A DNA stretch of 48,224 nt, taken from assembly GCA_910587105.1 (NCBI GenBank), contig CAJUMB010000023.1:1-48224 (forward strand). The letters are read 5' to 3'. The notes below the pieces were generated by a model. It was not told the DNA's origin. It searched no databases and saw nothing but the letters and a program-made list of their open reading frames with translations. Position numbers and translations under genes: made by a program. This stretch comes from an uncultured Lachnospiraceae bacterium. Lineage in GTDB: Bacteria > Bacillota > Clostridia > Lachnospirales > Lachnospiraceae. Below are positions 14,306 through 22,160 of this stretch, piece after piece (position 1 is the first letter of the stretch; every line of letters starts with the position of its first letter).

Positions 14306-14503
14306 GTGGACATGGAAAAACACATCCGGGAAAAGAAACGGCTGAACCAGGCGTTGAATGGAAACCTCCCAATGGTGCAAAAAGAACTGGAAGATTTTTT
14401 CAAGAAGCATAATATAGACGCAACGCCCGGTTTAGCGCATGATATAAGCTGTTTTGTTATTGAGGAGCTGTATATTAAGCGTTTTAGCCTTCCAGAGTAC
14501 TGA
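14306..14503 (+). CDS. Small phage early protein, unknown
   Basis: 65 residues (MDMEKHIREKKRLNQALNGN). GTG 14306 or ATG 14312 may be the start; GTGAGG supports the GTG. Predicted helical, no family recognised. It follows the Cro-like gene by 6 bases, so shares its operon, and overlaps the convergent gene at 14484-14735 by 20 bases. Confidence 0.6.
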   Translation: MDMEKHIREKKRLNQALNGNLPMVQKELEDFFKKHNIDATPGLAHDISCFVIEELYIKRFSLPEY

Positions 14504-14735
14504 CAGTGACTGCTGGAACCAGCATACGGGGTTCGTTGCGTTCTGAATTCCATTTAAGTATGTGAACGTTAAAATCTATAAGACTTGCCATAGAATCCCA
14601 TAGCATTTTCCATGACTTTTCATCCATAATGGCTTTGCATTGCGGGCATTGTGGGGGTCTGTCAGATGCTCCACCTTGATATGTAGCTTGGAACATACAG
14701 CCGCAAGAACAAGAAATAGTTGCTTTTGGGTACAT
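14484..14735 (-). CDS. Small zinc-ribbon-like protein
   Basis: 83 residues with AAAGGAG before the ATG. CSCGCMF (residues 9-15) and CPQCKAIMD (31-39) supply four cysteines in two CxC/CxxC pairs, a probable zinc ribbon. Counter-strand placement in the lytic operon suggests expression in the lysogen, like the Abi-alpha gene nearby. Role unknown. Confidence 0.65.
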   Translation of the reverse strand: MYPKATISCSCGCMFQATYQGGASDRPPQCPQCKAIMDEKSWKMLWDSMASLIDFNVHILKWNSERNEPRMLVPAVTVSTLEG

Positions 14736-14900
14736 AGTTTTTCTCCTTTCTTAAAAATGCAAACTAAAGTTATAGGGGATTATACTATGGAAATATTGAT
14801 AAGTCAATATAAAAAAACACAATATATGGATATTTTCTGATGGATTTTATCTATATGTAGAAAATATTTGGCACTATGGAAAAAGAGAGGGGGCGATAAA

Positions 14901-15134
14901 TTGACTCTTGAAGGTTGGCTGTCAGAAATAATTAAAAGCAGGGGAATAAATCTTACAGAGGCCGCACGTTCGATAGGCGTTCCATACATGGCTTTATATG
15001 ACAGCCTGAAAAACAGGTCAAAAAACAGGGAAATAAAAGGGAAAGAGCTTGTAAAGCTCTGTAAGTTTCTTGATATCAACCCAATGGAAATGGATTTCGC
15101 AGACGAGTCCGGAGTTGGCGCGGGAAGGGGGTGA
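14901..15134 (+). CDS. HTH protein, Cro/XRE-like
   Basis: 77 residues from TTG 14901, preceded by GAGGGGGCG; the frame is open 33 bases further up with no ribosome site. ITEAARSIGVPYMALYDSLK-type text (LTEAARSIGVPYMALYDSLK) is a helix-turn-helix, followed by KGKELVKLCKFLDINPMEMD, the rest of an XRE fold. Likely a DNA-binding regulator of phage early genes; the target is unknown. It overlaps the next gene by 4 bases. Confidence 0.7.
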   Translation: MTLEGWLSEIIKSRGINLTEAARSIGVPYMALYDSLKNRSKNREIKGKELVKLCKFLDINPMEMDFADESGVGAGRG

Positions 15135-15316
15135 GAGTGATAGAACCAATAATCATAATTATAATCTCAGCGGTCATTTCAACATGTATATCGAAAATAA
15201 TGGCCGAACATTATCTCGAATTAACGTTCGACCAAATAGATAAGATGTTTGAACACTTAAAAGAAACAACTAGGGAGTCTGTTCATTTAGTAATGGAGGC
15301 GTTGAACAAGCGGTAA
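15131..15316 (+). CDS. Small single-pass membrane protein
   Basis: 61 residues with an Ile-rich membrane helix (PIIIIIISAVISTCI) then a charged helix (KIMAEHYLELTFDQIDKMFE). GTG 15131 or 15137 may start it, with GGGGGTGA favouring the second. It resembles the protein at 16719-17003 along about 30 residues around the membrane exit (KIMAEHY versus RIIAARY). Function unknown. Its last 47 bases overlap the Abi-alpha gene on the other strand. Confidence 0.6.
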   Translation: MRVIEPIIIIIISAVISTCISKIMAEHYLELTFDQIDKMFEHLKETTRESVHLVMEALNKR

Positions 15317-16067
15317 TCAAAGCGTCGCCATAGGGGGTAAAACCTGCAAGCAATTGCCGTGCCACGGGGTAAGAATCCGTGCCGTCGTACTGCTTTTCTA
15401 GGGATTTAAAATATTCAGCTTCAGTAAATTTTTTATCTACAGTAAAGGTGCCCGATAAAGAGTGGGCTACGACACCTAGATGTTTAAGTGTGGATATCGA
15501 TAAGGACTGCATATCAAAATCGCTGAAATATTCATCTGTGAAAACGATACACTCATGCAATAGCAAGGCATCTCCTGAATTATGGCTTAAAATCATATAC
15601 TCGGCAGCTTCAGCAGCCTGAGAACCATCGCCAATGGCTTTTTGTTCATCAAACAGCTTTTTTATAAACATCGCATCATAGGGACTTATGCATTTAAGCG
15701 TGTTTGAAAATGAAGGATGCATTATTTTCCGGTAATCTTTATTGCAGGCGTTCGCAATCAGCGATGAAAACATAGCGCAAAGTTCTTCGTGTTGGTAGCA
15801 ATATGTACTATCTTCAATTGCTTGCCTGATTATTTGTGGCTCTGGCTCTGTGAGCTTTTCTTCATCAATCGCAGAGACTTTCTCAAAAATTTGTTGGCTG
15901 AATATTTCGTAACTAACAGCATTTGGCTGAGAATGTATAACAGAAAAGTCTCTTGCCCTGCTCGCAGGGATGGCGAGTAAATCACAGAGCATTTGCTCAA
16001 CGATTTTTAAGGGCTTGACAGACACTTTGTTTAGTGCTTTATTCGCAAAATTCGGAAGGTTAGTCAT
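15270..16067 (-). CDS. Abi-alpha (DUF4393) protein, putative phage exclusion factor
   Basis: 265 residues from the ATG at 16067, preceded by AAAGGAG; an upstream in-frame ATG lies outside the promoter-defined transcript. ELCAMFSSLIANACNKDYRK followed by MHPSFSNTLKCISPYDAMFI is the central signature of DUF4393/Abi-alpha. An N-terminal NFANKALNKVSVKPLKIVEQ helix is also typical. The family is annotated for abortive infection, but its mechanism is not established. The gene has its own promoter (16108-16136), on the strand opposite to the lytic genes, so it should be made in the lysogen and could block superinfecting phages. Confidence 0.75.
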   Translation of the reverse strand: MTNLPNFANKALNKVSVKPLKIVEQMLCDLLAIPASRARDFSVIHSQPNAVSYEIFSQQIFEKVSAIDEEKLTEPEPQIIRQAIEDSTYCYQHEELCAMFSSLIANACNKDYRKIMHPSFSNTLKCISPYDAMFIKKLFDEQKAIGDGSQAAEAAEYMILSHNSGDALLLHECIVFTDEYFSDFDMQSLSISTLKHLGVVAHSLSGTFTVDKKFTEAEYFKSLEKQYDGTDSYPVARQLLAGFTPYGDALITACSTPPLLNEQTP

Positions 16068-16107
16068 TCCAGTTTGCTCCTTTCTTATTTTGTTAAAATG
16101 CAAAATA

Positions 16108-16136
16108 ATTTTAGCATAGCGCAAAGAATATTTCAA
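16108..16136 (-). promoter_or_regulatory. Promoter of the Abi-alpha gene
   Basis: Minus strand TTGAAA (16131-16136), 17 bases, TAAAAT (16108-16113). An imperfect dyad ATGCAAAAT/ATTTTAGCAT overlaps the -10 and could bind a repressor. Confidence 0.75.
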
Positions 16137-16213
16137 TACTTGCAAAGAAAACCATCAAGGAATTAAGAAAAATTTTGGAATAGGATGTCAGCGTAAAGAG
16201 GAGGTGAGAACAG

Positions 16214-16408
16214 GTGAAGAAGAAAACAGAACAAAAGGTAAGGAACATATTCAGCAACCGTCTGCTGGGCTTTGACACCCCTGAAGACGATGCGCAGTTA
16301 GTGGTTGATACCATAAGGGTCTTGATGGGCAGGGGCATCTCGGTTAACCGCGCATTATCTGTCTTAGGGGACGTTTCAAAAATCATCCCAATGGTTGCCG
16401 AGCTTTAG
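16214..16408 (+). CDS. Small helical phage protein, unknown
   Basis: 64 residues, GTG start after GAGGAGGTGAG. It contains EDDAQLVVDTIRVLMGRGI and SVNRALSVLGDVSKIIPMVA, which look like an alpha-helical bundle and might hold an HTH. No family recognised. It overlaps the convergent gene 16405-16605 by 4 bases. Confidence 0.6.
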   Translation: MKKKTEQKVRNIFSNRLLGFDTPEDDAQLVVDTIRVLMGRGISVNRALSVLGDVSKIIPMVAEL

Positions 16409-16605
16409 CGCATCCTTGCCCTGGGGATATTCTTGGGGTCTTTGAATACGGATTCAGCAGACTTATAAGCGTCTATGTATTGCTGGGCCATGTCTTTTGC
16501 AAGGCCCTTTACGCCAGAATTATTAGCATATTCCGGCATATTAGCAGTAACAAAGGCCTTTGATGCTTCTAAAGCAATCGCATGGCACGCTGTATTTTTA
16601 TCCAT
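16405..16605 (-). CDS. Small protein of unknown function
   Basis: 66 residues starting MDKNTACHAIALEASKAF. ATG 16605 is preferred because AAAGGAG precedes it; upstream sequence in this frame is non-coding. Predicted helical, with no recognised family. It lies on the lysogen-expressed strand. A palindrome at 16636-16650 sits in its promoter region. Confidence 0.55.
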   Translation of the reverse strand: MDKNTACHAIALEASKAFVTANMPEYANNSGVKGLAKDMAQQYIDAYKSAESVFKDPKNIPRARMR

Positions 16606-16635
16606 GTCAGATTCTCCTTTTCTTTCGTATTTTAG

Positions 16636-16650
16636 CATGGCAATGCCATG
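16636..16650. promoter_or_regulatory. Palindromic candidate operator
   Basis: CATGGCA (16636-16642) and TGCCATG (16644-16650) flank one A. It lies just upstream of a minus-strand -10-like TAAAAT (16629-16634). One of the local HTH proteins could bind it. Confidence 0.4.
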
Positions 16651-16718
16651 TAGGTACAGTATAAAGGGAGGAGTAGCCAAAATCAAGAAAACAGTGCAGA
16701 AGGGAGGTGGTGCAGGAA

Positions 16719-17003
16719 ATGCTGATCGGCGTATCAATAGCGGCATCAGCGCTGACGTCATTAATCGTTACCAGAATTATAGCCGCCCGCTATTTCAAAA
16801 TTGTAGACGGTTATGTAAAGGATATGTGTGATTTAACATACAGCGCTAATAAGAGGACATTAGAAACCATAGACAAGCTGAAAAATATCCCAGCCCTGAA
16901 GATAGACGATGAAGCCCTTTACAGGGCCGGCCAGAGAGGACGGTGTAAAGCAGAAGCAAGAGACAGCGTTGAAAAGTTTGTTGATAAATTTATACAGTCT
17001 TAA
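16719..17003 (+). CDS. Small membrane-anchored protein, paralogue of 15131-15316
   Basis: 94 residues from ATG 16719 (GGAGGTG 9 bases upstream; a GTG at 16707 touches the ribosome site). N-terminal membrane helix (IGVSIAASALTSLIV), then RIIAARYFKIVDGYVKDM and a charged soluble helix. It aligns by eye with the 61-residue protein at 15131-15316, suggesting duplication. Topology would leave the C-terminus in the cytosol. Function unknown. Confidence 0.6.
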   Translation: MLIGVSIAASALTSLIVTRIIAARYFKIVDGYVKDMCDLTYSANKRTLETIDKLKNIPALKIDDEALYRAGQRGRCKAEARDSVEKFVDKFIQS

Positions 17004-17044
17004 CTAAGGCTGGGTAAACATTATCAGGAGGAAGAGGTGAAAAA

Positions 17045-17266
17045 GTGCGTGGGAACTTAAAAGAGGCCCGCAAAAAAGCGGGCTTAACCCAGCAGGCGAT
17101 GGCTGACAAGCTGGGCATAGGCTTACGGCATTACCAGAAAATAGAATCTGGTGATACTAACGGTTCTTTTGAGGTCTGGGACGCCTTGGAGGACATTCTA
17201 GGGACACATCAACGGAAACTCCGAGAGATTTCAAGTAATCATCGCGCCCCAAAAGAAAATCAGTAG
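17045..17266 (+). CDS. XRE-family HTH protein (convergent pair, plus strand)
   Basis: 73 residues, GTG start with GGAGGAAGAGG upstream. KKAGLTQQAMADKLGIGLRH then YQKIESGDTNGSFEVWDALE is a full XRE fold, and the ending HQRKLREIS is common in this subfamily. Its last 110 bases overlap, on the opposite strand, the 3' end of a second XRE gene (17157-17432) whose HTH also contains a GLR-YQK-ESGD motif. Both frames look coding, so this is a true convergent overlap. Confidence 0.75.
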   Translation: MRGNLKEARKKAGLTQQAMADKLGIGLRHYQKIESGDTNGSFEVWDALEDILGTHQRKLREISSNHRAPKENQ

Positions 17267-17432
17267 GAACCGACAAAAAATCAGCCAATGTTACTAATCC
17301 TTCAAAAGTCGGTCTGGCATCGCCGCTTTCATATTTTTGGTAATTACGCAATCCCATACAAAGCTGGTCTGCTAGGGTTTGAGCAGTGAAGCCGCGTGAA
17401 AGTCGGGTGGCACGTAAACGGTCTTTAAACAT
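17157..17432 (-). CDS. XRE-family HTH protein (convergent pair, minus strand)
   Basis: 91 residues, AGGAGG before ATG 17432. RLSRGFTAQTLADQLCMGLR then NYQKYESGDARPTFEGLVTL is an XRE HTH; LADFLSVPTDFLLGRDDYLK completes it. It is divergent from the early operon at 17533, and paired palindromes (17460-17515) lie between, so it probably represses that operon and itself. It shares 110 bases tail to tail with the HTH gene 17045-17266, so the two mRNAs could pair. Confidence 0.85.
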   Translation of the reverse strand: MFKDRLRATRLSRGFTAQTLADQLCMGLRNYQKYESGDARPTFEGLVTLADFLSVPTDFLLGRDDYLKSLGVSVDVSLECPPRRPRPQKNR

Positions 17433-17454
17433 AAAAAATACCTCCTAAATTTTC

Positions 17455-17483
17455 TTGACATATGCCATATTATGGCATATAAT
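17455..17483 (+). promoter_or_regulatory. Consensus early promoter
   Basis: TTGACA (17455-17460), 17 bases, TATAAT (17478-17483). It drives the replication operon beginning at 17533. Its spacer is filled by a palindrome, so it should be tightly repressed. Confidence 0.9.
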
Positions 17484-17515
17484 CAAAGAAAACAATACGC
17501 CATAACATGGCATAT
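17460..17515. promoter_or_regulatory. Two palindromic operators on the early promoter
   Basis: Operator 1: arms ATATGCCATA/TATGGCATAT around one T (17460-17480), covering the promoter spacer. Operator 2: ATACGCCATA and CATGGCATAT around one A (17495-17515), with two mismatches. Centres are 35 bp apart. The XRE protein encoded by the divergent gene is the likely binder. Confidence 0.75.
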
Positions 17516-17532
17516 AGACGGGAGGAAACCAC

Positions 17533-17955
17533 ATGAAAATTGAAGCAAATAATATGACGCTGGAAGAACAGGTAAAGTCCTTACAGGAACAAATTAATTT
17601 CCTGAAAAGCGGGGGCAATATGGTATCTCCGAACAACAGGCTGCAGAAGATACGTCAGCAGTGCCGGGAAAAGTACTTCGGAACATGGGAAGATATGCGT
17701 AATGGAAGCGTCGATTACGGGCCAGAAGGAAAGAAGTATTCCGACTATGATGCAGTCAGGGATATCGTCAGGCGCGTTACCGACCTGGTCTTCAGATATT
17801 CCAAAGGGGAGCGGGCAGGGAGGCTGGTTACATCGCTGATTAAGTCAGAAGATGATTTCAGGGAATATGAGGGCGTGTGTGAAGCAGTCTGCTGCGGATT
17901 AAAAGAAAAGCTCACAAGTTTGCAAAGGGAGCAGAATAAGATGGCGGCACTATGA
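17533..17955 (+). CDS. Phage early protein with N-terminal coiled coil
   Basis: 140 residues; GGGAGG lies upstream of the ATG. LEEQVKSLQEQINFLKSGGN forms a short coiled coil. The rest (KIRQQCREKYFGTWEDMRNG, DAVRDIVRRVTDLVFRY) is helical with no recognised family. It is first in the early operon and overlaps the next start by 4 bases. Confidence 0.7.
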   Translation: MKIEANNMTLEEQVKSLQEQINFLKSGGNMVSPNNRLQKIRQQCREKYFGTWEDMRNGSVDYGPEGKKYSDYDAVRDIVRRVTDLVFRYSKGERAGRLVTSLIKSEDDFREYEGVCEAVCCGLKEKLTSLQREQNKMAAL

Positions 17956-18239
17956 GGGGAGAAACATGGAGGCAGTTAAAAATGAAATTTGTTAAAGAGA
18001 AATTCTTAAGGTCAGAATTCGGTACGGCGATGCAGAGCTGCATTGCCGACTGGGACAAGTATCTGTCTGAACGTGATGAAACAGCAGCTGGTCAGTGCAT
18101 GGCGCAGTGGCAGGTGTATCAGCTGGCGCTCTGGCAGTTTTACGATAAAGAGTACTGCTTCACCCGGACAGATGATTATTTCGGCATCGTTACAGAGGAT
18201 GAAACCGACTGGCTGATGAAGGTTGAGCGGAAGGCATAA
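17952..18239 (+). CDS. Phage early protein, unknown
   Basis: 95 residues, starting MRGETWRQLKMKFVKEKF at an ATGA overlap. Rich in aromatic residues (WQVYQLALWQFYDKEY). No family recognised. Part of the early operon by strand and spacing. Confidence 0.65.
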   Translation: MRGETWRQLKMKFVKEKFLRSEFGTAMQSCIADWDKYLSERDETAAGQCMAQWQVYQLALWQFYDKEYCFTRTDDYFGIVTEDETDWLMKVERKA

Positions 18240-18272
18240 AGCGAAAACAGAGCAGAGGGGAGGTGAAAAACA

Positions 18273-18500
18273 ATGGAGTACCCAAAAAAGATTATGCGAC
18301 TAAAGGAACTTACGGCTCTGGGGTTTTCGGAGCTGGCACTTTTAAAAGCCGCCGCTACTGATGGACAGACATTCGCTTGGAAAAATAATCCCATGGCGTC
18401 AAACAGCCCGTTGCTTTTTGATACCGATGAGCTGGAAAAATGGCGGCTGAAACAGGCAAAAACAACCACGCAGGCCATAAGGGGACTCGCGGGAAGATGA
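18273..18500 (+). CDS. Small DNA-binding protein, excisionase-like
   Basis: 75 residues, GGGGAGGTG before ATG. IMRLKELTALGFSELALLKA resembles the winged HTH used by excisionases and MerR-like small phage proteins, and LLFDTDELEKWRLKQ matches their C-terminal helix. It could help integrase in excision, or act as an early regulator. Position in the early operon fits either. Confidence 0.55.
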   Translation: MEYPKKIMRLKELTALGFSELALLKAAATDGQTFAWKNNPMASNSPLLFDTDELEKWRLKQAKTTTQAIRGLAGR

Positions 18501-18517
18501 AAAGGGGAGATAAAAAC

Positions 18518-18976
18518 ATGTTCAACGAATTAATTAACTGCACCGAGTTACTGGAGGAAAAATTCGCAGGCTGGCAGATCACTAAGGGCTTTGACCAGTA
18601 TGCCCAGCTGGCAGAATTTTTAGCCGGCGAATACGACGACAGCCTCACAAGGGCAGAATTAGAAGAAGCACACCCATGGATGGAGGCCCTGACGGAAGCC
18701 CAGCAGGACGGACTGCTGGAGCAGGCAAAAAGAATCCGTAAGAAAAACGGAAAGAGCAAACCTGCTGAAACCCCATTAGACAAGAAAATCCGTCTCGAAA
18801 AGGCAGTCCAGGCAGAGCTTGACCGGAGGACAAAGATTGAGAAACTGGCAGTACAGGCGATATCCCGGTGCGATTTTGACACTGCAAATGAGTTGCTGGG
18901 GCTTTTGGACAATGAGATTTTACGCAGCCTGCTGGACGATTTTGCTGAGGTAAGCAAGGCGGTGGATGGGAGATGA
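18518..18976 (+). CDS. Phage early protein, helical, unknown
   Basis: 152 residues from ATG 18518 (AAAGGGGAG 7 bases upstream). Mostly charged helices (LDKKIRLEKAVQAELDRRTK). No domain recognised. It precedes the recombination genes in the operon. Confidence 0.6.
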   Translation: MFNELINCTELLEEKFAGWQITKGFDQYAQLAEFLAGEYDDSLTRAELEEAHPWMEALTEAQQDGLLEQAKRIRKKNGKSKPAETPLDKKIRLEKAVQAELDRRTKIEKLAVQAISRCDFDTANELLGLLDNEILRSLLDDFAEVSKAVDGR

Positions 18977-19149
18977 GAATATTTTTCAGGAACGGCTACT
19001 ACTACACACGGTTTTTAAATGCCGTATTCCAAACACCGTCCGTGTTTGATCTGGCCATACAAGACGGCCCCGGTGGACTGGGGTGGAATCATTACCGGTA
19101 CATAGAAAAGCCCTGGCACCGGATACGTATAGTAATAAAAATGCCCTGA
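18973..19149 (+). CDS. Small phage protein missed by length filters
   Basis: 58 residues at an ATGA overlap with the previous gene. It reads MRIFFRNGYYYTRFLNAVFQ and ends IRIVIKMP. Aromatic-rich, no family recognised. Same strand and coupling to the upstream gene support it. Confidence 0.5.
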   Translation: MRIFFRNGYYYTRFLNAVFQTPSVFDLAIQDGPGGLGWNHYRYIEKPWHRIRIVIKMP

Positions 19150-19248
19150 CCGCTGGGAAGCAAAATCAGGGCACAAATGAAAAAATACGTAACTTTATTA
19201 TAGGGCAGATACCGAAAATTGTCAAACTATATTTTCAGGAGGATGATA

Positions 19249-20571
19249 ATGAGCATAAAAATCAACAGGCTGGAAGCAGAAAACATAAAGCGGGTCAAGG
19301 CGGTGATGATAGAGCCCACAGCCGACGGCCTGACCGTAATCGGCGGCAACAACCGCCAGGGCAAAAGCTCCGTGCTGGATGCCATCATGTGGGCGCTGGG
19401 CGGGAACAAATACCGCCCCTCTGAGGCAAAACGCCAGGGTTCCACCATACCCCCAAATATTCGCATTGTATTAAGCAATGGATTTATCGTGGAGCGGAAA
19501 GGGAAAAACGGCACCCTGAAAGTAACAGACCCTTCAGGGAAAAAGTCCGGCCAGCAGGTGCTGGATGAATTTGTGGAACAGCTGGCCCTGGACCTGCCCA
19601 AATTTCTGGGGGCCAGCGACAAAGAAAAAGCAGAGATTCTTCTGCAGATTCTGGGAATCGGGAATGAGCTGGCCGCGCTTGATAAACAGGAAACAGAACT
19701 GTGCAATGAGCGCCTGGCCATCGGCCGCATCGCTGACCAGAAAGCCAAATACGCGAAAGAACAGCCGTACTATGAGGATGCGCCGGAAGAACTGATGTCA
19801 GTATCAGAGCTGATAAAACAGCAGCAGGAAATCCTGGCCAGGAACGGGGAGAACCAGAAAAAGCGGGACCATCTGGTACAGCTGCAGAACAGGCGCGGTG
19901 CATTGGAAGATGCTGTGGCAAAGCTGGCAGAAGAACTGGCCGTAAAGCGTCAGGAGCTGGACAGTGTGCTTGCAGATGTGGACACAGCCAGAAAGTCAGT
20001 CAAAGATTTACAGGACGAATCAACGGAAGAATTAGAAAAGAATATAGAAGATATCGAAGAAATCAACCGCAGAGTCCGGGCGAACCTGGACAAAGAAAAG
20101 GCAGAGGAAGAAGCGAAAGAATACAAAGACCAGTACCAGGCCCTGGACCAGAAGATTGAGACCGTCAGGAAAAGCAGGACAAGTCTGCTGAAAGATGCGG
20201 ACCTTCCCCTGGAAGGGTTGTCTGTGGAGGAGGGAAAGCTGGCTTATAAAGGCCAGAAGTGGGACAACATGGCCGGATCAGAACAGCTGATTGTGGCTGC
20301 AGCCATTGTGCGGAAACTGAATCCCCAGTGCGGCTTTGTCCTGCTGGACAAGCTGGAACAGATGGACCTCAACACCCTGGACGAATTCAGCAGATGGCTG
20401 GAAGCGGAAGGGCTTCAGGCCATTGCCACCCGTGTCAGCACAGGAGAAGAATGCAGCATCATTATAGAAGACGGATATGTGGCCGGACAGGAAGACGGCC
20501 AGCCGGAACCAGAGCCGGAGCCTAAAAAAGAGGCGTTCGTGCCTAAAAAATGGGAAGAAGGTGGATTTTGA
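19249..20571 (+). CDS. SbcC/RecF-like AAA ATPase of phage recombination module
   Basis: 440 residues from ATG 19249, with AGGAGG 8 bases upstream. Walker A is GGNNRQGKSS (near residue 33), followed by VLDAIMWALGG, as in RecF/SbcC/SMC N-termini. A coiled coil spans about 150-320 (LEKNIEDIEEINRRVRANLD). The C-terminal signature AGSEQLIVAAAIVRKL and CGFVLLDKLEQM (Walker B) complete the ATPase. It likely remodels DNA ends during phage recombination or replication. It sits just before a Sak4-like ATPase and a DUF669 protein, a typical set. Confidence 0.85.
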   Translation: MSIKINRLEAENIKRVKAVMIEPTADGLTVIGGNNRQGKSSVLDAIMWALGGNKYRPSEAKRQGSTIPPNIRIVLSNGFIVERKGKNGTLKVTDPSGKKSGQQVLDEFVEQLALDLPKFLGASDKEKAEILLQILGIGNELAALDKQETELCNERLAIGRIADQKAKYAKEQPYYEDAPEELMSVSELIKQQQEILARNGENQKKRDHLVQLQNRRGALEDAVAKLAEELAVKRQELDSVLADVDTARKSVKDLQDESTEELEKNIEDIEEINRRVRANLDKEKAEEEAKEYKDQYQALDQKIETVRKSRTSLLKDADLPLEGLSVEEGKLAYKGQKWDNMAGSEQLIVAAAIVRKLNPQCGFVLLDKLEQMDLNTLDEFSRWLEAEGLQAIATRVSTGEECSIIIEDGYVAGQEDGQPEPEPEPKKEAFVPKKWEEGGF

Positions 20572-21701
20572 TGAAGATTATCAGGGGAAAACAGCCGGGG
20601 GCCAAGAAAGTAGTCGTGTATGGCCCTGAGGGAATCGGCAAGTCAACGTTTGCCAGTATGTTCCCAGACCCCGTATTTATTGATACAGAAGGCAGCACCA
20701 AAGATATGGACGTGGCCAGAACAGAGACCCCCACATCCTGGACCATGCTGGTGCAGCAGATTCAATACATTAAGACATACCCAGATACCTGCCGCACGCT
20801 GGTGGTAGATACCCTGGACTGGGCAGAGCAGATGTGTGTGGAGCATGTCTGTGCCCAGTACGGCAAAAAGGGGATTGAAGATTTTGGATATGGAAACGGC
20901 TACACATACACAAGAGAAGAATTCGGGAGGTTTTTAAACCGGCTGTCCGAGGTGATTGACGCGGGGGTGCATGTGGTATTGACTGCCCATGCGCAGATAA
21001 AAAGGTTTGACCAGCCGGACGAAATGGGCTCCTATGACCGGTGGGAATTAAAACTGGGCAAGAAAACCACATCCCAGACCTCCCCGCTGGTGAAAGAATG
21101 GGCAGATATGCTGCTGTTTGCAAACTACAAAACACATTCCGTGGCCGTGGATGATAAAGGGCAGAAACGGAAGGCCCAGGGCGGGCGCAGGGTGATGTAC
21201 ACGTCCCACCACCCATGCTGGGACGCGAAAAACCGTTACGGCCTGCCGGAAGAAATGGATTTTGATTATGCCGGGATTGCCCATATTATTGAAGCTGGGG
21301 CGGAGCAGAAACAGGCCCAGACGGAGCGGACCAGCGCAAAGCCGGAGCAAAGCCAGCCGGAACCGGAACGAAAACAGCCAGAGCCGGAGCAGAAACAAAC
21401 TGAAACGGAGCAGAAAACACCTGCAGAAAAGCAGGCTTCTGAAGACAATAAGAACAGTGCCCTGTACATAGATGAAAGGGTGCCCAAAAAACTGCGTGAC
21501 CTAATGATAGCCAATACGGTGTTCGAGGAAGAAATACAGGCGATATGTGAATCGAAAGGTTTTGTCACAACAGGGTCGCGCATATGGGAATACGATAAAC
21601 AGAATCCAGGGATTGTGGACGGCCTGCTGGTAGCAGACTGGGACAATCTGTATAAAAGAATCAAAGAGATGCGTGAAAAACAGGAACTTCCATTTAATTA
21701 G
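20571..21701 (+). CDS. Sak4-like RecA-fold ATPase (AAA_24)
   Basis: 376 residues; the ATG overlaps the previous stop (TGATG). Walker A is YGPEGIGKST (near residue 19), then FASMFPDPVFIDTEG; Walker B is TLVVDTLDWAEQM. This is the phage AAA_24/Sak4 group, which helps single-strand annealing recombination. A Gln/Pro/Glu-rich linker (SQPEPERKQPEPEQKQ) separates the ATPase from a C-terminal helical domain, so it is longer than the basic family. Partner proteins are the neighbouring ATPase and the DUF669 protein. Confidence 0.85.
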   Translation: MKIIRGKQPGAKKVVVYGPEGIGKSTFASMFPDPVFIDTEGSTKDMDVARTETPTSWTMLVQQIQYIKTYPDTCRTLVVDTLDWAEQMCVEHVCAQYGKKGIEDFGYGNGYTYTREEFGRFLNRLSEVIDAGVHVVLTAHAQIKRFDQPDEMGSYDRWELKLGKKTTSQTSPLVKEWADMLLFANYKTHSVAVDDKGQKRKAQGGRRVMYTSHHPCWDAKNRYGLPEEMDFDYAGIAHIIEAGAEQKQAQTERTSAKPEQSQPEPERKQPEPEQKQTETEQKTPAEKQASEDNKNSALYIDERVPKKLRDLMIANTVFEEEIQAICESKGFVTTGSRIWEYDKQNPGIVDGLLVADWDNLYKRIKEMREKQELPFN

Positions 21702-21716
21702 GCAAAGGAGAGAAAG

Positions 21717-22160
21717 ATGGCAGATTATACAGAAATGGACTGGGATACCCCGATAAAAAACGAATCCGGATTTATACTGCTTCCAGAAGGCGATTATGAC
21801 TTTGTAATTGACCACCTTGACAGGGCAAGATTCAAAGGAAGTGAAAAAATTAAGCCCTGCAATATGGCGGATGTTTATTTTAACATTACTGCTCCAGACG
21901 GGAAGGAAGCGCAGATCAAAGAAAGTTACATTCTTGACCGCAGGCTGATGTGGAAAATGGCTGAATTATTCAAGGGCGTGGGCCTTATGCGGGAAGATGA
22001 TGAGGAAATACCAGCTAAATGGAACCAGCTGCCCGGGCTTGCAGGGCGTGCCCACGTAATCCAGGTTCCCGGCTCAAAGGACCCGTCAAAAATGTTTAAC
22101 CAGATTAAAGAGCTGTATCCGAAAAAGCTCAACAGTTTCACAGCAGGAGCATTTTCATGA
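21717..22160 (+). CDS. DUF669-family protein, putative ssDNA-binding partner
   Basis: 147 residues, AAAGGAGAG before ATG. LLPEGDYDFVIDHLDRARFK and KIKPCNMADVYFNITAPDGK match DUF669, a small beta-rich family always found between Sak4-like ATPases and helicases in such phages. It likely binds single-stranded DNA. It overlaps the helicase start by 4 bases. Confidence 0.8.
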   Translation: MADYTEMDWDTPIKNESGFILLPEGDYDFVIDHLDRARFKGSEKIKPCNMADVYFNITAPDGKEAQIKESYILDRRLMWKMAELFKGVGLMREDDEEIPAKWNQLPGLAGRAHVIQVPGSKDPSKMFNQIKELYPKKLNSFTAGAFS

